Source of the DNA: Methanocalculus sp. MSAO_Arc2
GTDB taxonomy: Archaea > Halobacteriota > Methanomicrobia > Methanomicrobiales > Methanocorpusculaceae
NCBI GenBank assembly: GCA_003838065.1
Contig: QZAC01000208.1
Location: 1-21,887 of the forward strand
Direction of reading: 5' to 3'
DNA: 21,887 nucleotides
The notes beneath the pieces are model-generated. The model was given only the letters and a program-made list of their open reading frames with translations, searched no databases and was not told the DNA's origin. Below are positions 1 through 6,816 of this stretch, one piece after another. Made by a program: the position numbers and the translations under genes. Position 1 is the stretch's first letter. Each line of letters starts with the position of its first letter.

Positions 1-417
1 ATCGCACCGGTATCAGCGCACAGGGCATATGTTGGCGCTTTTCTGACTGGTGATCAGTATGATGAGGTTTTGGTCAGGGCCTGGTATGAAGGTGGATCCC
101 CCATGGCACATGCGGAGATCACCATCTATGCCATCAGGGATGGAACTGAAGAGATCTACATCCAGGATACCGCAGATGAACAGGGGTTCTATGCGTTTGA
201 TCCCGAATGGAGAGTGACAGAATACAAAATCATCGCCGAACACACGGGACACCGGGCAACAATGACCCTTGATCTCAAGACCGGCATGACAGCCGGAAGT
301 GGCACAGAACTCCCGCTTGCAGCACGTGTCATTGCAGGGTTTGGCTACCTGACTGGGCTTGCGGGCATTGCCATGATCTATTCGGCACGGAAGATGCAGA
401 AGGAACAAGGGGAGTGA
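1..417 (+). CDS. NikL/CbiN-like extracytoplasmic subunit of Ni/Co ECF transporter, copy A (5' truncated by window edge)
   Basis: The reading frame is open from the first base and ends with TGA at 415-417, so the start codon and most of the signal peptide lie outside the window. The visible 138 residues align without gaps to residues 22-159 of the complete paralogue at 2061-2540, with 25 differences by hand count (about 82% identity). What is seen: the end of a signal peptide (IAPVSA), a mature part starting with HRAYVG, a beta-rich Ig/carboxypeptidase-regulatory-like domain (VLVRAWYEGGSPM ... AEHTGHRA), and a C-terminal membrane helix (GLAGIAMIYSA) followed by basic residues. From family knowledge, NikM/CbiM-type metal transporters carry small extracytoplasmic partners (NikL, NikN, CbiN) of this layout. 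I infer this is such a partner, probably preceded outside the window by another cbiM-like gene. A strong terminator follows at 477-525. Confidence 0.75.
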   Translation: MAPVSAHRAYVGAFLTGDQYDEVLVRAWYEGGSPMAHAEITIYAIRDGTEEIYIQDTADEQGFYAFDPEWRVTEYKIIAEHTGHRATMTLDLKTGMTAGSGTELPLAARVIAGFGYLTGLAGIAMIYSARKMQKEQGE

Positions 418-476
418 GAAGAAGCTCAGGGAATGCGATCCACAAGAGAGATATCCCCGGTGGTGTCGGGAGTAGT

Positions 477-525
477 ATGGGGCATGGATTCCAGGCATCT
501 GCAGAGAGACATGCCCCATCTTTTT
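477..525 (+). terminator. Hairpin plus T-tract terminator after NikL-like copy A
   Basis: A perfect 10-bp inverted repeat, ATGGGGCATG at 477-486 and CATGCCCCAT at 510-519, encloses a 23-nt loop and is followed by C and five Ts (521-525). A second T run (T6) lies at 538-543. Archaeal RNA polymerase stops mainly on T-tracts, so this is a plausible end for the upstream transcript. It separates copy A from the promoter of the 679-1332 gene. Confidence 0.7.
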
Positions 526-564
526 CATATACTGCTCTTTTTTCCTCCTGTTCACTGGTGATAC

Positions 565-577
565 TCAGGTGACCTGA
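565..577. promoter_or_regulatory. 13-nt perfect palindrome, candidate operator
   Basis: TCAGGT-G-ACCTGA: two 6-bp arms around a single central base, about 70 bp upstream of the TATA-like element that serves the metal-uptake operon. The sequence shows the palindrome only. A role as a regulator site is inferred from its position. Confidence 0.3.
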
Positions 578-585
578 TGGAACCA

Positions 586-601
586 GCATAGGTACGTATG
601 C
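586..601. promoter_or_regulatory. 16-nt inverted repeat GCATA-N6-TATGC, candidate metal-regulator operator
   Basis: The repeat GCATAGGTACGTATGC lies about 35-50 bp upstream of the TATA-like box of the Ni/Co uptake operon. Nickel-uptake operons are commonly controlled by NikR, which binds inverted repeats, but the known E. coli site has a different, longer spacing. The link to NikR is therefore only a suggestion. Confidence 0.3.
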
Positions 602-613
602 CGGACTAAAACG

Positions 614-646
614 AAACTTCTTTTAAGTTTACACAATATATTTTTA
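614..646 (+). promoter_or_regulatory. Promoter of the His-rich protein/CbiM operon: palindrome plus TATA box
   Basis: A TATA-like stretch (AATATATTTTTA, about 635-646) lies 33-44 bp upstream of the ATG at 679. This gives a predicted transcription start near 665-670 and a short leader holding the ribosome binding site TGAGGT (667-672). Just upstream, AAACTT (614-619) and AAGTTT (625-630) form an inverted repeat with a 5-nt CTTTT spacer. It lies close to where TFB would bind, so it could be a repressor site. Confidence 0.5.
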
Positions 647-678
647 CTGGATCGCCTGCGATCAGATGAGGTTTACCC

Positions 679-1332
679 ATGAACACAATGAAAAAAGTCA
701 GTATTGCCTGCATTTCAGTCGTATGTATCCTTGCATTGCTCTTTATGCCGGCATCGGCACACCAGGATGCTGTTGATCGCGAGATTGCCGGGATCATCGA
801 CCATGCAGATGGTCTCTTTGATCTTGCTGAAGTCATCCATGATGAATCACAGGTGATCTATAGAGAGAAGACACTCTCAATTGAGATCCTGGATCTTGCA
901 TACTTGATTCACCAGGCAGCCCATGAGCTTGAGCATATCGCAGAAGACCTGCAGGAAGATGCAGCAGAGCTTGAAACCCTTGGTGCTGATCCCGTTGCAA
1001 ACCGCCCGGCAATCAACAAAGTCCTTGCTAATATGGGAGAGAAGATTGCTGAATACACCGAAGTACTCGCATCCCGGCATGACAACATCCATGAACTCGA
1101 ATATAGTATTCCAGAGTCACATATCCAGCATGCAGACACAATCCATGATGCTGCACATAGGGCTGAGCGCGATGCACGGCATCTACTGAGGCATATAGAT
1201 GCGCTTGAAGCAGCACTTGACGATGCTGCGTCACCACAGGCACCATCTGCGCCTGCTGAGAGCCCGGGGTTCTCTGCACTTGCCGCACTTGCGGGGATCA
1301 TGGCTGTTGTGTATGCCATACGGAGGCAGTAA
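679..1332 (+). CDS. His-rich helical secreted protein with PGF-CTERM surface-anchor tail, in Ni/Co uptake locus
   Basis: 217 residues; not a family I recognise. Seen: a signal peptide (residues 1-27, cut predicted after PASA), so the mature protein begins with His28. A long, almost wholly helical, acidic region follows (28-182), rich in Ala, Glu, Asp and with 14 His, many spaced for one helix face (LIHQAAHELEHIAED; then SHIQHADTIHDAAH near 140-155). Next is a Pro/Ala linker (about 183-194) and a C-terminal SPGF, a hydrophobic helix and RRQ (195-217). That end matches the PGF-CTERM sorting signal, which is known to be processed by archaeosortase A and lipid-anchored at the surface. The start at 679 is supported by TGAGGT six bases upstream. 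Its neighbours are two NikL-like genes and cbiM/Q/O, so I infer extracellular Ni or Co binding. A hairpin directly follows the stop. Confidence 0.8.
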   Translation: MNTMKKVSIACISVVCILALLFMPASAHQDAVDREIAGIIDHADGLFDLAEVIHDESQVIYREKTLSIEILDLAYLIHQAAHELEHIAEDLQEDAAELETLGADPVANRPAINKVLANMGEKIAEYTEVLASRHDNIHELEYSIPESHIQHADTIHDAAHRAERDARHLLRHIDALEAALDDAASPQAPSAPAESPGFSALAALAGIMAVVYAIRRQ

Positions 1333-1355
1333 GCCGATCTCCCCCCGGAGATGGC
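1333..1355 (+). other. Hairpin abutting the stop codon of the His-rich protein gene
   Basis: GCC and ATCTCC (1333-1342, with one bulged G at 1336) pair with GGAGAT and GGC (1347-1355) around a CCCC loop, giving 9 bp with one bulge. No T-tract follows. It could reduce read-through into cbiM or stabilise the upstream message, letting the surface protein be made in larger amount than the transporter. That role is inferred. Confidence 0.4.
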
Positions 1356-1434
1356 CTCACCATCCATTTCAGACATGCCATCCAGATGATCTGAACATAT
1401 TCATTCCATATCAACATCACAGGAGCCAGAGACC

Positions 1435-2064
1435 ATGCATATATCTGACGGGGTTCTTCCCATGCCGGTGGTTGTTGCCGGCTGGATCTTCACCATCATC
1501 CTGCTTGCCGCCACACTCAGGTGGGCATCACGAAATGGCGATATCGCAGCTGAGATACCAAAGCTCTCGGTGATGACCGGAGCGTTCTTTGTCGCCTCGC
1601 TCATTCACATTGACATCCCCCCATCAAGCGCCCACCTTATCCTGAATGGCCTTGTGGGAATTGTACTTGGGCCACTCAGCTACATCGCGCTCTTTATCGG
1701 CCTGACGCTGCAGGCACTGCTCTTCCAGCACGGCGGCATCACCGTCCTCGGCATCAATGCCCTGATGATCGGAATTCCTGCTCTTCTCTGCTACCTGGCA
1801 TTCCTCACAGCCGCAGGGCGGAAGGTTTCGCTACCCCTTATCGGGGGCTTATCCGGTGGACTTGGCGTATTCCTGACGATGTGTATCCTGGTTTTGATCC
1901 TCATCATCTCTGGTTCAGAGTTCCGTGCAGTCGCTGGCGTCCTTGCTGTTGCACATATCCCGATCATCATCATAGAAGCGATTGTTACCGGTGCGGTGAT
2001 TGGATATCTCGCACGTGTCAAACCTGAATTATTGCCTTTTCCACTGAGAGGAGAGAAAAAATGA
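1435..2064 (+). CDS. cbiM: CbiM/NikM, substrate-binding membrane subunit of Ni/Co ECF transporter
   Basis: 209 residues, the usual size for the family, with five to six hydrophobic membrane segments. It opens with the family hallmark MHISDG. In the solved NikM structure the free N-terminus, His2 and His67 coordinate the metal. Here His2 is present and a second His falls exactly at position 67 (SSAH), with His58 nearby. The start at 1435 is therefore firm and has GGAG about 10 bases upstream (CAGGAGCC). The protein is the integral-membrane S component that captures Ni2+ or Co2+ and hands it through CbiQ. The stop overlaps the start of the next gene (ATGA). Ni versus Co cannot be decided from sequence, though an extracytoplasmic NikL-like partner instead of a classic CbiN favours Ni. 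Confidence 0.93.
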   Translation: MHISDGVLPMPVVVAGWIFTIILLAATLRWASRNGDIAAEIPKLSVMTGAFFVASLIHIDIPPSSAHLILNGLVGIVLGPLSYIALFIGLTLQALLFQHGGITVLGINALMIGIPALLCYLAFLTAAGRKVSLPLIGGLSGGLGVFLTMCILVLILIISGSEFRAVAGVLAVAHIPIIIIEAIVTGAVIGYLARVKPELLPFPLRGEKK

Positions 2065-2540
2065 AGAGAACTACCCGTATAGTACTGACTGGCCTGATAG
2101 CCATCCTGCTTGTATCTGCACTCATCGCACCGGTATCTGCGCACAGGGCATATGTTGGTGCGTTTATGACCGGTGATCAGTATGATGAAGTGCTGGTCAG
2201 GGCATGGTATGAAGGGGGATCCCCCATGGCCAATGCAGAGATCACCGTCTATGCGATAACCGATGGTGAAGAAGCGATCTACCTGAAAGATACCGCAGAT
2301 GAGAATGGCTTTTTTGCTTTTGAACCCAAATGGAGAGTGACAGAATACACAATCATCGCTGAACATACCGGTCACCGGGCACAGATGACCCTTGATCTAA
2401 AAACCGGAGTGACAGCCGGAACCGATCAGCAACTCCCGCTTGCAGCACGAATCATTGCCGGGTTTGGCTACCTGATTGGGCTTGCGGGCATTGCCATGAT
2501 CTATTCGGCACGGAAGATGCAGAGACAACACCAGGAGTGA
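2061..2540 (+). CDS. NikL/CbiN-like extracytoplasmic subunit of Ni/Co ECF transporter, copy B
   Basis: 159 residues. Seen: a signal peptide or N-terminal membrane helix (1-27, ending APVSA), then His28 as the likely mature N-terminus, a compact beta-rich domain (about 35-110) with the lines VLVRAWYEGGSPM and AEHTGHRAQMTLDL, and a C-terminal membrane helix (about 131-150). If the N-terminal helix is kept, the protein has two membrane spans around an outside domain, the same topology as CbiN. It is a paralogue of copy A (same length over the shared part, no indels; 46 identical bases near the 3' end). The ATG overlaps the cbiM stop by 4 bp and GAGGAGAG lies just upstream, so translation is probably coupled to cbiM. 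Function is inferred from context and layout. Confidence 0.8.
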   Translation: MKRTTRIVLTGLIAILLVSALIAPVSAHRAYVGAFMTGDQYDEVLVRAWYEGGSPMANAEITVYAITDGEEAIYLKDTADENGFFAFEPKWRVTEYTIIAEHTGHRAQMTLDLKTGVTAGTDQQLPLAARIIAGFGYLIGLAGIAMIYSARKMQRQHQE

Positions 2541-2570
2541 GATGCCGGGCAGGCAGAATACCGGAGATGT

Positions 2571-3335
2571 ATGGATTACCCTGATATCGACAAATACGCA
2601 GATCTGGATTCTGCGATTCACCGGCTTGAGCCCCGGTGCAAGATCCTATCTTTCACCATCCTCATCTTTTCTGCTGTCTTTGTCGAGAGTATCCACCTTG
2701 CGCTTCTGGCTCTTTTCATCGCATTCGCAATCCTGATCATCTCCCGGCTCCCACCTGCTTTTGTCTTTCGGCGCTCAAAAGTCATCCTGGTATTTATCCT
2801 TCCCATCCTGATCCTGATGCCCCTCACCGTGCCCGGCAGTCCTCTCTGGCAGGCAGGACCGGTTATCTTCTCAGAAGAAGGGTTCTCATTTGCCCTCCTG
2901 ATCACACTCAGATCAGTTGCTGCAATCACTCTTGTCCTGACGCTCCTTGGCACCCAGCGGTTCGATACCACACTCAAAGCCCTCTCCCTTTTGAAAGTCC
3001 CCGGTATCATCATCCAGATGCTCTTCTTCACGTACCGCTACATCTATGTCATGATGGATGAGTTCCTCAGCATCTGGAGTGCCATGCGGGCCAAAGGCTA
3101 TTCATTCAGGCTGAATCGGTACGGGCTCGCAATCATCGGCAACCTCGTCGGCATGCTCCTTGTGAAGAGCTATGAGCGGGCTGAACGGGTCTTCCTTGGG
3201 ATGCAGGCAAAAGGCTACCAGGGCAAACCAATCAGTTTTGCACCGTTTGCAATCAGGAGATCTGATTGTTTTATGAGTATGATCCTCATATCCATTGCAG
3301 CAGGACTCCTGATCTATCCACTGGTGATCACATGA
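2571..3335 (+). CDS. cbiQ: CbiQ/NikQ, ECF transporter coupling (T) subunit
   Basis: 254 residues, typical for the family. It has several hydrophobic helices and, in the cytoplasmic part, the two coupling motifs of EcfT proteins, here AMRAKGY (about 170) and GMQAKGY (about 210), which dock in the grooves of the ATPase dimer. The ATG at 2571 has GGAG four bases upstream and lies 30 bp after copy B. Its TGA overlaps the cbiO start (ATGA at 3332-3335). It links ATP hydrolysis by CbiO to metal release by CbiM in the membrane. Confidence 0.93.
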   Translation: MDYPDIDKYADLDSAIHRLEPRCKILSFTILIFSAVFVESIHLALLALFIAFAILIISRLPPAFVFRRSKVILVFILPILILMPLTVPGSPLWQAGPVIFSEEGFSFALLITLRSVAAITLVLTLLGTQRFDTTLKALSLLKVPGIIIQMLFFTYRYIYVMMDEFLSIWSAMRAKGYSFRLNRYGLAIIGNLVGMLLVKSYERAERVFLGMQAKGYQGKPISFAPFAIRRSDCFMSMILISIAAGLLIYPLVIT

Positions 3336-4243
3336 AGGAAGCCATTACCATTCATCACTTAAACCACCACTACCCGGACGGCACCGTCTCTCTCAGGGAC
3401 ATCTCACTCACTGTACACGAAGGAGAGCGGCTTGCCATCATCGGGCAGAACGGCGCCGGGAAGACCACCCTTTTCCTCCACTTAAACGGCTCTATCAAGA
3501 GCATGGAGGATAATGTGTCCATCTTCGGCCAGAATGTCCGCCACATGCCGATAGAAGAGCGCATCCAGAAGGTGGGCGTCGTTTTCCAGGATCCAGACGA
3601 CCAGCTCTTTATGCCGACCATCTACGATGATGTGGCATTTGGCCCGACCAACATGGGGCTGTCCCGTGAGGAAGTGGACCGGCGGGTTCGTGAAGCCCTT
3701 GAGACCGTTGGGCTCACCGGGTTTGAGGACCGTGTTCCCCATCATATGAGTTATGGCGAGAAGAAACGGGCTGCCCTTGCCGCAGTCCTATCGATGGAAC
3801 CAAGGATACTCATCCTGGATGAGCCAACTGCAAACCTTGACCCGAAAAACCGGGCATTATTGATCCAGCTGATCAACCGCCTGAACAGCGAGAAGGCAAT
3901 CACCACCATCGTAGCCATGCATGACGTGAACGCCGTCTCCCATATGGCTGATCGTGTGGTTGTTTTAAACACCACTATCGTCGCCGATGGCAATCCGCAC
4001 AGCATCTTCTCCAATGGCAAACTGTTAAAAGAGAACAACCTGGAAGCACCGGAGGTCTATAAACTCTTCAGGATCATGGAGTGCTACGGGTATTGCTGCT
4101 CTGATCATCCTCCGCTTGCAGCGAATGATGCTCCAGGCGCCTTCGATACATCACTTGAGGCAAACGGGGGGACAATAACCCTGACAAGACATACACGTAC
4201 CGAAGAAGAGCTTCTGGATCTGCTGGCGAACTTTGAGTACTGA
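3332..4243 (+). CDS. cbiO: CbiO/NikO, ECF transporter ATPase with Cys/His-containing tail
   Basis: 303 residues from the ATG that overlaps the cbiQ stop; a longer in-frame start at 3266 would lie inside cbiQ and is unlikely. Seen: Walker A GQNGAGKTT (38-46), Q-loop VFQDPDDQLF (about 84-93), signature MSYGEKKR (139-146, the family form of LSGGQ), Walker B ILILDEPTANLD (about 159-170) and H-loop MHDVN (196-200). The ABC core ends near residue 225. A tail of about 75 residues follows with C251, C255, C256 and H259 (ECYGYCCSDHP), and the N-terminus has four His (8, 9, 12, 13). The ATPase drives uptake of Ni2+/Co2+. The Cys/His cluster could bind metal and act as feedback sensor; that part is inference. 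Confidence 0.95.
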   Translation: MKEAITIHHLNHHYPDGTVSLRDISLTVHEGERLAIIGQNGAGKTTLFLHLNGSIKSMEDNVSIFGQNVRHMPIEERIQKVGVVFQDPDDQLFMPTIYDDVAFGPTNMGLSREEVDRRVREALETVGLTGFEDRVPHHMSYGEKKRAALAAVLSMEPRILILDEPTANLDPKNRALLIQLINRLNSEKAITTIVAMHDVNAVSHMADRVVVLNTTIVADGNPHSIFSNGKLLKENNLEAPEVYKLFRIMECYGYCCSDHPPLAANDAPGAFDTSLEANGGTITLTRHTRTEEELLDLLANFEY

Positions 4244-4363
4244 GATTGTGAAGAATCGAAAAAGAGTTTTGTACAGGGAAAGAACAACATAGGTTGCATA
4301 TTTCTGCAGCAAGCGGGAGATCAGGTTCAAAATGCTATTCTGGTGATTTAAAAGAGGTATTGT

Positions 4364-5707
4364 ATGCCGGAGACAAAGATACGGATCCCACGAATCATAA
4401 TCGCTGGCACCCATAGCGGGTGCGGTAAAACAACGATTGCTACCGGACTGATGGGAGCGCTTACCGCCCGGGGACTGACGGTCCAGCCCTTCAAAGTAGG
4501 GCCTGACTTTATTGACCCGACTCATCATACAGAGATATGTGGCAGGGGATCGCTAAACCTTGACCCCTATATAATGGGAGAGGATGAGGTGATCAGAACC
4601 TTCATGCGAGCATCTGAAGGGGCTGATATCGCAGTCATTGAGGGGGTTATGGGGCTTTATGATGGAATTGATGGGACAGGGGAGTCAAGCACTGCCCATG
4701 TCGCACGGATCCTCTCATGCCCGGTGATCCTGGTTTGTGATGTGAAAGGGATGAGCCGGAGCGTCCACGCATTGATCCTGGGCTATACGACATATGATCC
4801 GGATATCTTCTTTGCAGGCGTCATCTACAACCGGGGAGGATCTGATCGCCACCGGAAGATGATTGGAAATGCTCAGAACCTGCAGTCACTTGGCTGGATT
4901 CCACGCCGTGACGAACTCCTGGTGAAGAGCCGCCATCTCGGACTCACCATGGCAGGAGAGAGTGAAGGGATGAAAGCGAGCAGAACTGTTATTGAAGAAT
5001 GCTGTTCAATCGAGGACATTCAAAAAACAGCATCTTCTGCTCCTCCACTCACGAAAATGTTGGAACCCGAACAACCCGAAGACCCAGTTGTCACGATTGG
5101 TGTTGCGATGGACGCAGCCTTCTGCTTTTACTATGCAGAAAACCTGCGAAGGCTCAGGGCAAGAGGCGCACATCTTCTCTTCTTCTCCCCGATAACTGAT
5201 TCTCTGCCCGATGTTGATGCTCTCTATATCGGCGGCGGATATCCTGAACTGCATATGGAATCTCTTGAGCATAGTACCTGCAGAATGCAGATTGCACGGG
5301 CTGCAGACAGAGGACTTCCCATCTATGGAGAGTGCGGGGGTCTGATCTACCTCTCGCGTTCCTGTACAACTGATAGCAGGACATATGCCTGTGCGGGAGT
5401 TCTACCTGCTGATGCAGAGATGAAAAAACGGTTTCAGGCACTCGGGTATGTTGATGGAGAGATTATCCCCGGTGTATCCCCTTTCAACTACCCCCTCCCC
5501 TTCAGGGGTCATGAATTCCATTACTCAGCCCTCTACCCTGATAGTGACTGCACCTATGCCTTCTCTCTCCGTCGGGGGAGGGGGATCATCGATCACCACG
5601 ATGGAATTGTTCAGGAAAACGTTATCGCCGGATATACCCATATCTATTTCAACGATCATTTTGCAGATGAATTCATAAAAATGGCAAAAAAAGAGCGTTC
5701 AGAGTGA
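4364..5707 (+). CDS. cfbB: Ni-sirohydrochlorin / cobyrinate a,c-diamide synthase (CfbB/CbiA family)
   Basis: 447 residues. An N-terminal P-loop ATPase domain has GTHSGCGKTT (15-24) and the DIAVIEGVMGLYDG line (88-101). A C-terminal class I glutamine amidotransferase domain has GYPELHMES (292-300), the nucleophile Cys324 in YGECGGLIYL, and GHEFHY (382-387) supplying the catalytic His. The family amidates the a and c acetate side chains of the tetrapyrrole with glutamine and ATP: cobyrinate for B12 (CbiA/CobB) or Ni-sirohydrochlorin for coenzyme F430 (CfbB). Methanogens may carry both. The neighbouring metal importer fits either. The start has AAGAGGT five bases upstream. The 3' end overlaps the convergent endoQ by 9 bp. 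Confidence 0.88.
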   Translation: MPETKIRIPRIIIAGTHSGCGKTTIATGLMGALTARGLTVQPFKVGPDFIDPTHHTEICGRGSLNLDPYIMGEDEVIRTFMRASEGADIAVIEGVMGLYDGIDGTGESSTAHVARILSCPVILVCDVKGMSRSVHALILGYTTYDPDIFFAGVIYNRGGSDRHRKMIGNAQNLQSLGWIPRRDELLVKSRHLGLTMAGESEGMKASRTVIEECCSIEDIQKTASSAPPLTKMLEPEQPEDPVVTIGVAMDAAFCFYYAENLRRLRARGAHLLFFSPITDSLPDVDALYIGGGYPELHMESLEHSTCRMQIARAADRGLPIYGECGGLIYLSRSCTTDSRTYACAGVLPADAEMKKRFQALGYVDGEIIPGVSPFNYPLPFRGHEFHYSALYPDSDCTYAFSLRRGRGIIDHHDGIVQENVIAGYTHIYFNDHFADEFIKMAKKERSE

Positions 5708-6814
5708 GAAGGTGCCATACCTTCCCCCACCACCCGGGTGCAGTGTCACCTTCCCCTCCCTGAATGCTGCGATCGCATCTCCAATATCAGCATGGACAGA
5801 CCGGATCTCGTCTGCAGGCACTGTCGTCAGAATCGAGATCTCATCTCCAAACGTCCGGATCATTTCATCGTAGAGGAACCGACACTTCTTTGTCCTGGGA
5901 GAACAGGTGCGAAGTAGGGTCGAGATGATCTCGGCCAGCGGGATGATATGGAAGTACGGCGGACGCATCGTTGGTTTCCTGTCTGATAATTCGAGTGCAC
6001 GGTCAGATACCCCTTTCTTGATCCGCCCACCATCCATGGAGCACCGCCATCCCAGCTCCTCTGCCCTGGATAGTGAATACTGATGATAGCACCGGGTGCA
6101 TGCAGTCCTGTTATATTTTCCTTCCTCAGGGAAGAACCCGATGTTCATCATGATATGACCGTTCCTGATTGCAGAAAGAACGCCTTTCTCATCATAGGTT
6201 TTTAGATCAAGGATAGTACACTCACGCCCAAGCTTTTCGGGGACCGGACTGTGAGCATCAGAATTTGAAAGAAACGGAATATCGTTGAGTTCGCTGATAG
6301 CGGCCCCATAACGGCTGTCTGCTGAGAGCCCGAGTTCAAGGAATGCAACATCCTCATCTCCATAACATGCATGAAGGGAAGAGAAGGCTGCATAGAGCGA
6401 TGTCCATGGCGTAAAAGCATGGGCCGGCCCGATGCATGCACCACATTCATTAACGATACTGGCAATCTCCTTTCCGCTGAGGCGGATATGCGGTCTTCCA
6501 GCATTCTGTATGTGCAGGCAATGTGGGGAGAGAAGAGATTCGAGTGTTTGAAATGAGTCAAAGGTGTCTGAAAGGATCAGATGATGGACCCTGTTTCTGT
6601 CTTCTACTTCAGCAGTCGGGACCACAATGATCCCGGCGTCATTTGCTGCATTCTCCCACATTTTCCTCCATACGGAATGGAGTGCATCTCCAGATCCAAT
6701 GGCTTTAATCCCTTTTATCCTGCATCCTGACAGGATAGTATCAGGGATCATATTCTTTGATGTGGCTATTGAGAAGCAGGAGTGGATATGAAGATCAGTG
6801 GCGGCCAGTCCCAT
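5699..6814 (-). CDS. endoQ: Endonuclease Q-type PHP-domain protein (deaminated-DNA repair), zinc motif with one Cys replaced by Asp
   Basis: 371 residues. Seen: the PHP metal-site motif DLHIHS (7-12), GSGDALHS (40-47), TAEVED (67-72), VHH (76-78), GPAHAFTPW (129-137) and SNSDAH (183-188). A treble-cysteine element follows: C239 and C242 (CTRC), then C258 and Asp261 (WRCSMD), followed by GGRIKKGV. This order matches EndoQ of Thermococcales, an enzyme that nicks DNA 5' of uracil, hypoxanthine or abasic sites. That family normally has CxxC twice; here the fourth ligand position is Asp. The protein is somewhat shorter than the Pyrococcus enzyme (about 424). It is the last gene of the minus-strand array, 2 bp after the PAC2 gene, and its end overlaps cfbB. 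Confidence 0.82.
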   Translation of the reverse strand: MGLAATDLHIHSCFSIATSKNMIPDTILSGCRIKGIKAIGSGDALHSVWRKMWENAANDAGIIVVPTAEVEDRNRVHHLILSDTFDSFQTLESLLSPHCLHIQNAGRPHIRLSGKEIASIVNECGACIGPAHAFTPWTSLYAAFSSLHACYGDEDVAFLELGLSADSRYGAAISELNDIPFLSNSDAHSPVPEKLGRECTILDLKTYDEKGVLSAIRNGHIMMNIGFFPEEGKYNRTACTRCYHQYSLSRAEELGWRCSMDGGRIKKGVSDRALELSDRKPTMRPPYFHIIPLAEIISTLLRTCSPRTKKCRFLYDEMIRTFGDEISILTTVPADEIRSVHADIGDAIAAFREGKVTLHPGGGGRYGTFSL

Positions 6815-6816
6815 GG

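Noticed and set aside
909..1376. 155-codon minus-strand ORF opposite the His-rich protein gene
   Set aside because: It is a Ser/Ala-rich mirror of the plus-strand gene, which has a promoter, ribosome binding site, signal peptide and sorting tail. No independent support.
3266..3331. Longer N-terminus for CbiO (start at 3266)
   Set aside because: It lies within cbiQ; the ATG at 3332 overlaps the cbiQ stop in the ATGA manner seen throughout this operon and gives the normal CbiO start.
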